NCBI RefSeq assembly: GCF_021654135.1 | Contig: NZ_JAKGSD010000016.1 | Location: 93,116 to 157,115 of the forward strand | Origin: Amycolatopsis tucumanensis | GTDB taxonomy: Bacteria; Actinomycetota; Actinomycetes; Mycobacteriales; Pseudonocardiaceae | Reading direction: 5' to 3' | DNA: 64,000 bases | In this document: positions 43,306 through 51,396 of the stretch, in pieces | How positions within the stretch are numbered: the first letter of the stretch is position 1 | Layout of the letters: each line of letters starts with the position of its first letter | The notes under the pieces: generated by a model | Databases searched by the model: none | Seen by the model: only the letters and a program-made list of their open reading frames with translations | Told to the model about the DNA's origin: nothing | Program-made: the position numbers and the translations under genes

Positions 43306-43815
43306 TCAGCTCGCCTGGGCAGCCGGCATCCCGTCCCCGGTCCCCGTCATGGCGTCGAGCGCGGCGTCGTCGGTCCTCCGTGCAGTCAGCCGCGCGGGCG
43401 GCACACACTGACCGTCCGGCGTGACGAACGCCAGTTGCGCGGCCGTGCCCGTGTCTTCCAGAGTGAACCGTGGCGAGGTGCCGCCGGGACGCGGTCGGTG
43501 AGCGCGGCCCCAGCTCGCCAGCGCCGCCATGACCACGTTCAGGCTGCGGCCGGCTTCGGTGAGCAGGTACTCCTCCCTGGCCCGCAGCCCCGGCTCCCGG
43601 TAGGTCCGCCGCTCCATGAGCCCTTCGTCCACCAGCTGCGCGAGCCGTTTGGCCAGGATGTTCGGCGCGATCCCCAGCTCCTCCCGGAACTCCTGGAACC
43701 GTGTCGAGCCCGCCAGCATCGCCTCCCGGACGATCAGCAGCGTCCAGCTGTCGCCGAGCACCTGCAGCGTCCGGGCGATGGAGCAAGTCGAGTCCTTGCC
43801 GAGCGTCTTGGGCAC
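43306..43815 (-). CDS. HxlR-family transcriptional regulator
   Basis: A 169-residue HxlR/DUF24 winged-helix protein. The N-terminal CSIARTLQVLGDSWTLLIVREAM, FQEFREELGIAPNILAKRL and the C-terminal wing are classic, and one Cys near the N-terminus could sense electrophiles. GTG 43815 gives the usual N-terminus. Divergent from the lyase gene at 43988, so it probably controls that gene, the amidohydrolase and perhaps the transporter. The C-terminal extension of about 50 residues is common in actinobacterial members. Confidence 0.87.
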   Translation of the reverse strand: MPKTLGKDSTCSIARTLQVLGDSWTLLIVREAMLAGSTRFQEFREELGIAPNILAKRLAQLVDEGLMERRTYREPGLRAREEYLLTEAGRSLNVVMAALASWGRAHRPRPGGTSPRFTLEDTGTAAQLAFVTPDGQCVPPARLTARRTDDAALDAMTGTGDGMPAAQAS

Positions 43816-43899
43816 GCCACGATCGTACCCACTTGGGTAGCTCCGAGCTAGCCAGCTGGACCGCAAGCTGGGTTGCACGAAGAAATCCAGCGATGCTAG

Positions 43900-43914
43900 C
43901 TTGCTGAAAGCAAG
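43900..43914. promoter_or_regulatory. CTTGC-N5-GCAAG dyad, possible HxlR operator
   Basis: CTTGC TGAAA GCAAG in the divergent region between the HxlR gene and the lyase gene, about 75 bp before the lyase start. Short and unsupported by a second copy. Confidence 0.35.
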
Positions 43915-43987
43915 TCAGCAGCCTTGCAGCACCCCAGCGCGCCACGGGCGCGCGAACCGTCCGCACTTCGCATCAAGGAGGCCCATC

Positions 43988-44869
43988 GTGCCGTCGACCC
44001 CAGCCCAGCGCCGTGCGGCGTTCGCCGAGCTCGTCCGGTCCCCCGCGCCACTCGTACTCCCGGGCGCCTATGACGCCTTCACCGCGAAGCTCGTCGAACG
44101 CGCCGGCTTCCCCGCGACCTACCTCGGCAGTTTCGCCGCCGCCGCGAGCACGTTCGGCGAGCCGGACGTCGGGCTGATCACGATGACCGAAATGGTGGAC
44201 GCGGCGCGCCGGATCGTCGAGGCGACCGAGCTGCCCGTGCTGGTGGACGGCGAGAACGGCTTCTACGAGCCCGAGAACATCTGGCGGACGGTACGGGCCT
44301 TCGAGTCCGCCGGCGTGGTGGGCATCCACATCGAGGACAACCTCGGCGGCAAGCACACGTCGCGACCGGCGGGACTGATGTCTCCCGAGCGGATGGCGAA
44401 GCGCATCCGGGCGGCGCTGGACGCCCGCACGGATCCGACCTTCCAGATCATCGCGCGGTCGGACGCGGCCTGGGTGCACCGGGACATCGACGACGCCGTC
44501 AACCGCCTGCAGAGCTATGTCGCCGCCGGGGCCGACGCGGTTTTCGCTCCCGCGATTCCCGCGGCCAAGCTGAAGGAGGTCCGCTCGCGCATCGACGCCC
44601 CCGTCATGGTGGCCGCGGACCTGTTCGACGCTCCGGGCGGCGACCGCCCGGGCAGCACGCTCGCGGAGTACGCCGACGCGGGAGCGGACATCCTCCTGCT
44701 GTGGTACAGCCTCATCGGCGCGGCGGCCAAGAGCGTCACAGCGGTTCTCGACGCGCTCGAGGAGGGCCGGGAGGTCGCCGACATCCGCGGCCTGATGCTC
44801 GGGCAGCACACGTTCGAGTCCCTTATGGACTACGCCGCCTACGAGCGACGCGCCGCCCGGTACCAGTGA
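43988..44869 (+). CDS. Isocitrate lyase/PEP mutase superfamily enzyme
   Basis: A 293-residue TIM-barrel of the PEP mutase/2-methylisocitrate lyase/oxaloacetate decarboxylase superfamily. The substrate region LPGAYDAFTAKLVERAGF, the metal-binding segment GENGFYEPEN and GIHIEDNLGGK are present; the usual K-K-C-G-H motif is not, so it is not a true isocitrate lyase. GTG 43988 follows AAGGAGG. It starts a plus-strand unit with the amidohydrolase 50 bases further on. The substrate is probably a 2-oxo or hydroxy acid. Confidence 0.82.
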   Translation: MPSTPAQRRAAFAELVRSPAPLVLPGAYDAFTAKLVERAGFPATYLGSFAAAASTFGEPDVGLITMTEMVDAARRIVEATELPVLVDGENGFYEPENIWRTVRAFESAGVVGIHIEDNLGGKHTSRPAGLMSPERMAKRIRAALDARTDPTFQIIARSDAAWVHRDIDDAVNRLQSYVAAGADAVFAPAIPAAKLKEVRSRIDAPVMVAADLFDAPGGDRPGSTLAEYADAGADILLLWYSLIGAAAKSVTAVLDALEEGREVADIRGLMLGQHTFESLMDYAAYERRAARYQ

Positions 44870-44919
44870 CGCCTCCAGCCCCGCATTCCCGGTCCGTTCT
44901 GACGAAAGACGGTAGCCCC

Positions 44920-46233
44920 ATGAACAACGACAATTCCACCGGCACTACCGCGTTCACCGACGCGCGGGTGATCGTAGGCGACGGCACCACGGTTCTCGAC
45001 GACGCCGTGATCACTGTCCAGGATGGACGCATCACCGGCCTCAGCCAGGCCCCGGCCGGGGACCTCACCGGCGCGAGCGTGGTCTCGTTGCGGGGCAAAA
45101 CGGTCATGCCCGCGCTGGTCAACCCGCACGGGCACATCGGCTACATGCGAGGTGCCGCCTGCGATCCGGGCTTCTATTCGCGCGAGAACATCCTCGACCA
45201 CCTCCGCCGGTTCGTCTACTACGGCATCAGCACGTTCCAGTGCCTCGGGACCGACCGGAACGGCATCGAGATCGCCATCCGCGACGAGCAACGCTCGGGA
45301 ATCCTTGACGACCCGGACCTGGCGACCTTCTTCACCGCGGGCTCCGGCCTGGTCGCGGCGCCCGGCCCCGGGCAGGCCAGCGGCGCGCCGTTCTTCGCCG
45401 TCGACGCGGTGCACCAGGTGACCGACCCGGCGGACGGGCGGGCCTTCGTGCGCGAGCTCGCGGGGCGGAAGGTCGACGCGGTCAAGTTCTGGATCGACGA
45501 CCGGGGCGGCGCCGCGGCCAAGCTGTCGCCGGAGGCGTGCCGGGAGATCGTCGACGAAGCCCACGAGCACGGCATCCCGGCCGCGGCGCACATCTACACC
45601 GTCGAGGACGCGAAGGTCGCGCTCGACGCCGGTGCCGACATCCTCGCCCACATGCCCCGCAGCCCGGGTCCCGACCAGGAGCTGATCGAACGGCTCGTCG
45701 AGCGCGACACCGCGGTCTTCACCTCGATGAGCGTGCAGGGCCCGACGCGCACCGAATGGCTGGACGATCCGGCGGTGCGGGAGACGCTGCCGGCCACCGC
45801 CATCGAGGAGCTGCGCGGCCGGATGCGGGCGCGAGGCGGGGAACCACTGTTCGACACCGGCGAGACCTACCGCCGCCTGCAGGAGAACTTCGCCACCCTG
45901 CACCAAGCCGGCGTCCGGCTCGTCTACTCGGCCGACACGGGCCTACTCGCGCAGCTCCCCGGGCTCGCCGAGCACCGGGAGCTCGAAGCGCTGGTCGAAG
46001 CGGGCCTGTCCCCGATCGAGGCGATCGAGTTCGCCACCCGACGCTCGTCCCACCTGCTGGGGCTGACCGACCGGGGGACCATCGAGGTCGGCAAGCGGGC
46101 CGACCTGCTGGTCCTCGACGCCGACCCGCGCGCGGACATCACCAACACCCGCCGCATCGCCGATGTCGTGCTCGAGGGGCGGGTCGTGGACCGCGAACGC
46201 CTGCGGCGGCAGTGGCGAACCGACGGCGAGTGA
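44920..46233 (+). CDS. Amidohydrolase-superfamily metal-dependent hydrolase
   Basis: A 437-residue amidohydrolase. The metal motif PHGH follows the first beta strand, VKFWIDD carries a lysine that may be carbamylated, AAHIYT and ILAH supply the next histidines, and SADTG the catalytic Asp. The N-terminal beta-sandwich and C-terminal GTIEVGKRADLLVLDADPR are typical of imidazolonepropionase/prolidase-like members. The ribosome site is weak (GAAAGACGG). It follows the PEP-mutase-like gene by 50 bases. The substrate is unknown. Confidence 0.85.
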   Translation: MNNDNSTGTTAFTDARVIVGDGTTVLDDAVITVQDGRITGLSQAPAGDLTGASVVSLRGKTVMPALVNPHGHIGYMRGAACDPGFYSRENILDHLRRFVYYGISTFQCLGTDRNGIEIAIRDEQRSGILDDPDLATFFTAGSGLVAAPGPGQASGAPFFAVDAVHQVTDPADGRAFVRELAGRKVDAVKFWIDDRGGAAAKLSPEACREIVDEAHEHGIPAAAHIYTVEDAKVALDAGADILAHMPRSPGPDQELIERLVERDTAVFTSMSVQGPTRTEWLDDPAVRETLPATAIEELRGRMRARGGEPLFDTGETYRRLQENFATLHQAGVRLVYSADTGLLAQLPGLAEHRELEALVEAGLSPIEAIEFATRRSSHLLGLTDRGTIEVGKRADLLVLDADPRADITNTRRIADVVLEGRVVDRERLRRQWRTDGE

Positions 46234-46430
46234 CCCGTTGCCCGATCGGCGCCCCTGCGGTCATCCGCGGTGGCAACCGCTCGTAAGTGCGACCAGCCGA
46301 GTACGGCTCCCTGCCGGGCCATCACACCACTGGGACCCCGCCGTGATGCCGGGACCGCCTCGTCGCGGGCATTAGGCCGCCACCGTCACACCGCGGCCGA
46401 AATGCACGGACATCCTTTCCTCCAGCGTCT

Positions 46431-46448
46431 TGTACCGACCGGTCAATA
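46431..46448. promoter_or_regulatory. TetR regulon site a (TACCGACCGGTC)
   Basis: TGTACCGACCGGTCAATA, in the 409-base gap upstream of the MFS gene; the gap holds no other recognised feature apart from the second site at 46581. Closely matches the sites at 53332 and 55431 (TTGTACCGAYCGGTCTATA). Confidence 0.5.
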
Positions 46449-46580
46449 TGCCTATAGTTCAGGCAACGTCGTGCGCCACTGCTCCCCTGGATCGTGGGCG
46501 CGTCGTCCGCCTCCTGCCCAAACTTTTGTGTGGGGCAGGCGGCATCCACCCGGCCGGCCCCACCGCCAGGAACGGGTCAG

Positions 46581-46594
46581 ATCGACCGGTACAA
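46581..46594. promoter_or_regulatory. TetR regulon site b (TCGACCGGTACA)
   Basis: ATCGACCGGTACAA, an inverted relative of the 46431 site, 49 bp upstream of the MFS start. Two sites in one promoter region suggest cooperative repression. Confidence 0.4.
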
Positions 46595-46642
46595 AGCGCC
46601 GCGTGGTGAAGCGAATCTCCCCCGAAGTCGTTGGAGGTAATG

Positions 46643-47920
46643 ATGGTGGTCGAGCAACAACAGGCGGCGCGGGTCAATCCCGCGCGCGTGGCCTTCGCCA
46701 GCTTCGTCGGCACGGCGATCGAGTGGTACGACTTCTTCCTGTTCGGTTCGGCGGCGACCCTGGTGTTCAACACCCAGTTCTTCCCCACCCTGAGCCCGTT
46801 GGCCGGGACTCTCGCAGCCTTCGCGACGTTCGGCGTCGCCTTCGTCGCGCGCCCGCTGGGCGGTATCGTGTTCGGGCACTTCGGCGACCGGCTCGGCCGG
46901 AAGCGGATGCTGATCCTGTCCCTGCTGTTGATGGGCGGCGGGACGGTCGCCATCGGCGTGTTGCCCACCTACGCCCAGATCGGCCTCGCCGCGCCTCTCC
47001 TGCTGGTTCTCGTCCGGCTGATCCAGGGCTTCGCGGTCGGCGGCGAATGGGGTGGCGCCGTGCTGATGGCGGTGGAGCACGCCCCGCCGCGGCGGCGGGC
47101 CTTCTACGGCAGCTGGCCGCAGGCCGGCGTCCCGGCCGGGCTCGTGCTGTCGGCCGCGGCGTTCCTCGCGGTGCAGCAGCTGCCGAAGGACCAACTGTTG
47201 TCGTGGGGCTGGCGCCTGCCGTTCCTGGCCAGCGCGGTGCTCATCGCGGTCGGCTTCTACGTGCGTTCCCGCCTCAGCGAGTCGCCCGAGTTCGAGCAGG
47301 TGTCGCAGGCCCGGGAAGTGTCGAAGTTCCCGCTGAAGGACACCCTGCGACGTTCCCCCCGCTCCGTTCTCGTCGGTCTGTTCGCCCAAGCCGCGTCCAA
47401 CATCCCCTTCTACGTGGTGACCGTGTTCGTGCTGTCGTACGGCCCCGGCGAGGTCGGCATCTCCCGCAGCACGGTGCTGACCTGCTTGATCGTCGCCTCG
47501 TTGCTGGACATCGCCGCGGTGCCGCTGGTGGCCGTCCTCGCCGACCGCATCGGCAGGCGGAACGTCCTGCTGGCCGGGGCGGTCTACTCGGCCCTCGCCG
47601 CGTTCCCGTTCTTCTGGCTGATCGACAGCGGCGCCCCCGCCGCGGTGCTCATCGCGATGTTCCTGTTTGCCTGCCTCGGCCACGCGCTGAGCTACAGCGC
47701 CATGGCCGGCTTCCTGGCCGAGCTGTTCGACGCCGAGCACCGCTACACCGGCGTCTCGGTCGCGTACCAGGTGGGCGGGCTGATCACCAGCGGCCCGGCG
47801 CCGTTCATCGCCGCGGCCCTGTTCGCCGGCTTCGGTGGCTCCTGGGTGATCTCCCTGTACATCGTCCTGGCGTGCGCGATCACGTTCACCGCGCTCCTGT
47901 TCACGCCGCGCCGGCCCTGA
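46643..47920 (+). CDS. MFS transporter, metabolite:H+ symporter (MHS) type
   Basis: A 425-residue, 12-segment major facilitator of the MHS family (KgtP/ShiA-like). FASFVGTAIEWYDFFLFGSA is the family's first-helix signature, FGHFGDRLGRKRMLI the loop 2-3 motif and RLIQGFAVGGEWGGAVLMAVE the helix 4-5 motif. ATG 46643 is 5 bases after GGAGG. It probably imports an organic acid by proton symport. Its promoter region carries two sites shared with the beta-oxidation-like units at 51-56 kb, linking uptake to that pathway. Confidence 0.9.
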   Translation: MVVEQQQAARVNPARVAFASFVGTAIEWYDFFLFGSAATLVFNTQFFPTLSPLAGTLAAFATFGVAFVARPLGGIVFGHFGDRLGRKRMLILSLLLMGGGTVAIGVLPTYAQIGLAAPLLLVLVRLIQGFAVGGEWGGAVLMAVEHAPPRRRAFYGSWPQAGVPAGLVLSAAAFLAVQQLPKDQLLSWGWRLPFLASAVLIAVGFYVRSRLSESPEFEQVSQAREVSKFPLKDTLRRSPRSVLVGLFAQAASNIPFYVVTVFVLSYGPGEVGISRSTVLTCLIVASLLDIAAVPLVAVLADRIGRRNVLLAGAVYSALAAFPFFWLIDSGAPAAVLIAMFLFACLGHALSYSAMAGFLAELFDAEHRYTGVSVAYQVGGLITSGPAPFIAAALFAGFGGSWVISLYIVLACAITFTALLFTPRRP

Positions 47921-47959
47921 GCGGCGGGAAACCGCGACACCGCGCTGATCCAGAGCCGG

Positions 47960-47983
47960 GCCCCGCGGCCGGAACCGCGGGGC
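47960..47983. terminator. Bidirectional terminator
   Basis: GCCCCGCGG and CCGCGGGGC form a perfect 9-bp stem with a 6-base loop between the convergent MFS and TetR genes. Confidence 0.6.
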
Positions 47984-48561
47984 TACCGGCCCACGAGCGT
48001 GGTGACCAGTGTTTCGGCGATGGCGCGGAGCTCGTCAGGCGTGTGGTCCACCCGTTCCAGCACGGCGATGCCGCGGGTGGTGGTGACGACCAGGCGCGCG
48101 ACCGCGCGGATGTCTACGGCCAGTTCCACGCCGTCGTCGATGGCGACGAGCGCGTCGTGGACGAGGTCTTCCAGCTTGTCCAGCATCACGCGGACCGCGG
48201 CTTCCACCCGGGGAGAGTCCGTCGCGGCCTCGACGGCCGTGCGGGTGGACAGGCAGCCGCGGGACGGGGAGCCGGCCGAGAACACGGCGATGCAGTAGTC
48301 GAAGAAGGACAGCAGGGCGGTCCGCTCGTCGGGGCCGTTCAGCGCGTCACGGGCGCCTGCGAGGAAGCGATCGGTGTATTCGCCGAAGGCACGAAGGAAG
48401 ATCTCCTCCTTGCCCCCGTAGGCGTGGTACAGCGAGCCACGCTGGACTCCGGTGCCCGCGGCGAGGTCGAGCATCGACGTCGCGCGGAACCCCCGCTCGG
48501 CGAAGACGTCGAGCGCGCGCTCGAGCGCCACTCGCTCGTCGAACTGCCGAACCCCGGCCAT
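47983..48561 (-). CDS. TetR-family regulator (also 3' part of a ClC-TetR open frame)
   Basis: A 192-residue TetR protein. HTH: LERALDVFAERGFRATSMLDLA, then TGVQRGSLYHAYGGKEEIF. The C-terminal domain has SRGCLSTRTAVEAA, as in TetR_C_16-like proteins. Its ATG has a strong AGGAAGGAG site 5 bases upstream, so it can be made on its own. However, the upstream ClC frame runs into it with no stop codon, so a fused product is also possible. Confidence 0.85.
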   Translation of the reverse strand: MAGVRQFDERVALERALDVFAERGFRATSMLDLAAGTGVQRGSLYHAYGGKEEIFLRAFGEYTDRFLAGARDALNGPDERTALLSFFDYCIAVFSAGSPSRGCLSTRTAVEAATDSPRVEAAVRVMLDKLEDLVHDALVAIDDGVELAVDIRAVARLVVTTTRGIAVLERVDHTPDELRAIAETLVTTLVGR

Positions 48562-49758
48562 GAAACTCCTTCCTGTCCCGCGCCCGACGACTCTACCGGG
48601 ATCGAAGATGCTGCCTCCGGACAGCGGCAGTGCCACGGCCCAGCCGATCACCGCAGCGGGCCCGAGTGACGACAGCAGGCCCGGCCCGCTCAGCTCGGTC
48701 GCCAGCACGACCGCCGTGGCCGGAGCGCGGGCCCCGGCCGCGAGGCAGGCGGCCATCCCCACGACGGCCGCCCCCGGTACCGGGAACGCGGCGCCTACGG
48801 CCGCGCCGACGAACAGCGCCGGACCGATGGTGCCACCCACCCCGCCGACGCCGAGGGTGACGCTCGTCGCGAGGATCTTGGCGGCTGCCAACAGGAGCAG
48901 GGCGCCGGTGCTTCCGGATCCCGTGGCCGTTCGGGTGATGACGTCCTGCCCGATCCCGCCGACCTGGGGCACCGCGAGTACCGCCGCGCCCATCAGCACC
49001 CCGCCGACGGCCGGGCGCGCCCACTCGGACCACCGCCACACCAGATCGGCCGCCCGCCGCACCACGTGCAGGCTCCAGATCAGCGAGACCCCGGCGAACC
49101 CGGCGAGCAGCGCCACCGGCACGGTGGCCAGGTGCGGGCCGAACCCGGCGATGTCCGGCGCGGGCAGCCGCAGCGGTTCCCCCGGCAGGGCCCAGGCGAC
49201 CGTGGTTCCGGACACGGCCCCGGCCACCGTCGCGGCCAGCTCGAGCGGGCTCACGCCGGTCAGCAGGACTTCCACGACCAGGACGACGCCGGCCATCGGC
49301 GCCTGGAAGGACCCGGCGACCCCGCCCGCCACGGCGGACGCCACCGTCGATCGCACCAGCGTGGCCGGTACTCGCGGCAGCCGCACCAGCGCCGAGCCGA
49401 GTGCCGCGGAGATGTGGATGATCGGGCCCTCGCTCCCGGCCGATCCCCCGGAGCCGAGGGTGAGACCGGCGGCAATCCCCTTGACGCCCGCGACGCGGGG
49501 ACGGAGTGGCTCCGCCGTCGCGAGCGCTCGCCGGACCTGCGGAACCCCGCCGCCCCCGGCCTCCGGCGCGCACACCACCAGCAACGGCCCGTAAGCCAGC
49601 GCTGCCACTGCCGGGGCGAGAAGAACCACCGGCGCCGGCGCACCGTGCAGCAGCCATCGGCACGCCGCCACGGTCTGGATGAGAGCGACACCGGAAGCGC
49701 CGGCCAGGGCACCCGCGAGCACCGCGAGCACCAAGGCCGCGGGCCATCTTCGCGTCAT
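47983..49758 (-). CDS. ClC chloride channel/antiporter reading in frame into a TetR domain
   Basis: From ATG 49758 a ClC protein of 399 residues is encoded: selectivity-filter motifs GGGVPQV, GSEGPIIH (with the gating Glu) and GVGGTIGPALFVG, and about 10 hydrophobic segments. The normal end is near SGGSIFDPGR, but no stop follows; the frame continues through a 10-residue linker into the TetR protein at 48561, giving 591 residues in all. Either a genuine membrane-tethered regulator or loss of the channel's stop by a small indel. The start site is weak, with no clear ribosome-binding sequence. Confidence 0.7.
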   Translation of the reverse strand: MTRRWPAALVLAVLAGALAGASGVALIQTVAACRWLLHGAPAPVVLLAPAVAALAYGPLLVVCAPEAGGGGVPQVRRALATAEPLRPRVAGVKGIAAGLTLGSGGSAGSEGPIIHISAALGSALVRLPRVPATLVRSTVASAVAGGVAGSFQAPMAGVVLVVEVLLTGVSPLELAATVAGAVSGTTVAWALPGEPLRLPAPDIAGFGPHLATVPVALLAGFAGVSLIWSLHVVRRAADLVWRWSEWARPAVGGVLMGAAVLAVPQVGGIGQDVITRTATGSGSTGALLLLAAAKILATSVTLGVGGVGGTIGPALFVGAAVGAAFPVPGAAVVGMAACLAAGARAPATAVVLATELSGPGLLSSLGPAAVIGWAVALPLSGGSIFDPGRVVGRGTGRSFMAGVRQFDERVALERALDVFAERGFRATSMLDLAAGTGVQRGSLYHAYGGKEEIFLRAFGEYTDRFLAGARDALNGPDERTALLSFFDYCIAVFSAGSPSRGCLSTRTAVEAATDSPRVEAAVRVMLDKLEDLVHDALVAIDDGVELAVDIRAVARLVVTTTRGIAVLERVDHTPDELRAIAETLVTTLVGR

Positions 49759-49923
49759 CGTTGAAAGGCCCGTGCCGAAGGCGCCGGCACCCGGCCATCC
49801 GGGCCGCCCGCAGTCAGCTCGGATGCGGCCGCCGTGTGTCCGAAAGCGACAGTGGTGGCAGCGCCGAGGTCTAAAACTGACGGAGGTTGTTGACAGTCTG
49901 GGCTCCTGATCAAGGGAGGCCTT

Positions 49924-50826
49924 ATGGCTGAGCGAGTGCGGAGTGAGAAGGACCTGGTCAGGCGCGCGAACCGGCACCTGGCCGTTCTTCGTCACGCGGA
50001 GTCGATCAGTGGCAATGTCGCGGCGACCTGCCGGTATCACGGCATCAGCCGCACCGTGTTCTACCGGTGAAAACACTGCTACGAAGACGAGGGCATCGAC
50101 GGTCTGAAGGACCGGTCCAGCGCACCGCTGCACTGCCCGACCAGCACCCACCCGCAGGTGGTCGAGAAGATCATCCACCTACGGCAGCATCACCACTTCG
50201 GCCCACTGAAGATCAGCATGTACCTGCGTCGCTACCACGACCAGGAGATCAGCGCCTCCACGATCTATCGCATCCTGAAACGCCTGCGCCTGAGCCGGCT
50301 GCCGGCCTCTCAGCGCTACAAGCGCCATCGGCAGCGCTGGAAGCGTTACGAGAAGCAGCGCCCAGGCCACCAGTTGCAGATCGACGTCAAGTTCGTCGAA
50401 CCGATCACCACCGACGCCGGCCGAAAGAAGCGGTACTACCTCCTACACCGCGATCGATGATTGCACCCGGCTGCGGATCCTGAGGATTTACCCGCGGTCT
50501 GACCAGAAGACCGCGATCCAGTTCCTGGACCATGTGCTGTCCAGGCTGCCGGTTCAGGTTGAGAAGATCCAGACCGACAACGGGGCGGAGTTCCAGTCGG
50601 CGTTTCACTGGCACCTGCTCGACCAGGGCATCGGTCACGTCTACATCCGTCCCGCCACCCCACGTCTCAACGGCAAGGTCGAGCGCTCACGCCGCATCGA
50701 CGCTGAGGAGTTCTACCGCCTACTCAACGGCGTCGTCCTCGGCGACATCGCGGTGTTCAACGAGAAGCTCAAGGAATGGGAGGACTACTACAACTATCAC
50801 CGCCCCCACGGCGGCCCCGGCGGGCC
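49924..50826 (+). mobile_element. IS481-type insertion sequence relic with dead transposase
   Basis: A DDE transposase can be followed through three pieces. From ATG 49924 it runs to an in-frame TGA at 50068 where Trp is expected (FYR-stop-KHCYEDEG). It then continues in the same frame through QIDVKFVEP (first Asp) to a frameshift near 50445. Another frame carries AIDDCTRLRILRIY, QTDNGAEFQSAF (second Asp) and GKVERSRRIDAEEFY (Glu) to HRPHGG. The C-terminus and right end are lost at the SnoaL-like gene. No terminal repeats are certain. Not mobile now. Confidence 0.8.
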
Positions 50827-50838
50827 CGCGGCGCACGA

Positions 50839-51258
50839 TCAGGCCGACTGCGGGGTCAGACGCTGGAAGAGTTCCCACGCAGCCCGCTCGACGTGGTTGT
50901 GCAGCAGCTTGCCGTCTTCGCGCACCTCCCACACCGCGGTTCCGCTGAACGAGATCGGCCGTCCGTCCGGCTCGGTGCCGAACATTCCCTTGTTGCGGCC
51001 GTGCACCCGCCAGCGCGAGGCGACACGGCTGCCGTCGTGGTTCTGGAACGTTTCGACGACCTCCAGCCTGAAGTCGTCGATCTTCTCCCGGAACGCCCGG
51101 ATCCACGCCTTGAAGTTCTCGCGCCCTTCGATGCGCTCGCCCGCGTTCGTGATGACGAAGTCCTCGACGACGTAGCGGTCCGCGGCGTCCGGATTGCCCG
51201 CGTTCCACACGTCGCGCCAGAACGACTCGACCACTTCCACCGAGTTCACCGGCGACAT
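50839..51258 (-). CDS. SnoaL/NTF2-like protein
   Basis: A 139-residue SnoaL-like fold protein: VVESFWRDVWNAGNPDAADRYV, GRENFKAWIRAFREKI, and FSGTAVWEVREDGKL. GGAGG precedes ATG 51258. The relic transposase abuts its 3' end. A perfect 30-bp dyad lies just upstream, so a dimeric regulator controls it. The substrate is unknown; relatives act as isomerases or hydratases on steroid- or polyketide-like molecules. Confidence 0.8.
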   Translation of the reverse strand: MSPVNSVEVVESFWRDVWNAGNPDAADRYVVEDFVITNAGERIEGRENFKAWIRAFREKIDDFRLEVVETFQNHDGSRVASRWRVHGRNKGMFGTEPDGRPISFSGTAVWEVREDGKLLHNHVERAAWELFQRLTPQSA

Positions 51259-51273
51259 CGGCAACCTCCTCGA

Positions 51274-51303
51274 CCTATGTTTGACAACACTGTCAAACAT
51301 AGG
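51274..51303. promoter_or_regulatory. Perfect 13-bp inverted repeat upstream of the SnoaL-like gene
   Basis: CCTATGTTTGACA at 51274-51286 and its exact inverse at 51291-51303 around an ACAC centre. AT-rich, containing TTTGACA/TGTCAAA, 16 bp from the gene's start: a strong operator candidate, probably for a TetR-type protein. Confidence 0.65.
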
Positions 51304-51352
51304 CGGTCCCGCCTTCGCAGCCCAGCTTTTTGCGAGCACCGCCACACGACAA

Positions 51353-51379
51353 CGGCCGGGCACCCGAAGTGCCCGGCCG
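51353..51379 (-). terminator. Terminator-like hairpin after the acyl-CoA dehydrogenase gene
   Basis: CGGCCGGGCAC pairs perfectly with GTGCCCGGCCG (11-bp stem, 5-base loop) 17 bases after the stop at 51397. There is no clear T tail. Confidence 0.5.
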
Positions 51380-51396
51380 AATCCGTCGTACGTCGG

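Noticed and set aside
43988..44869. True isocitrate lyase or methylisocitrate lyase
   Set aside because: The KKCGH catalytic motif is missing; only the PEP-mutase superfamily fold can be supported.
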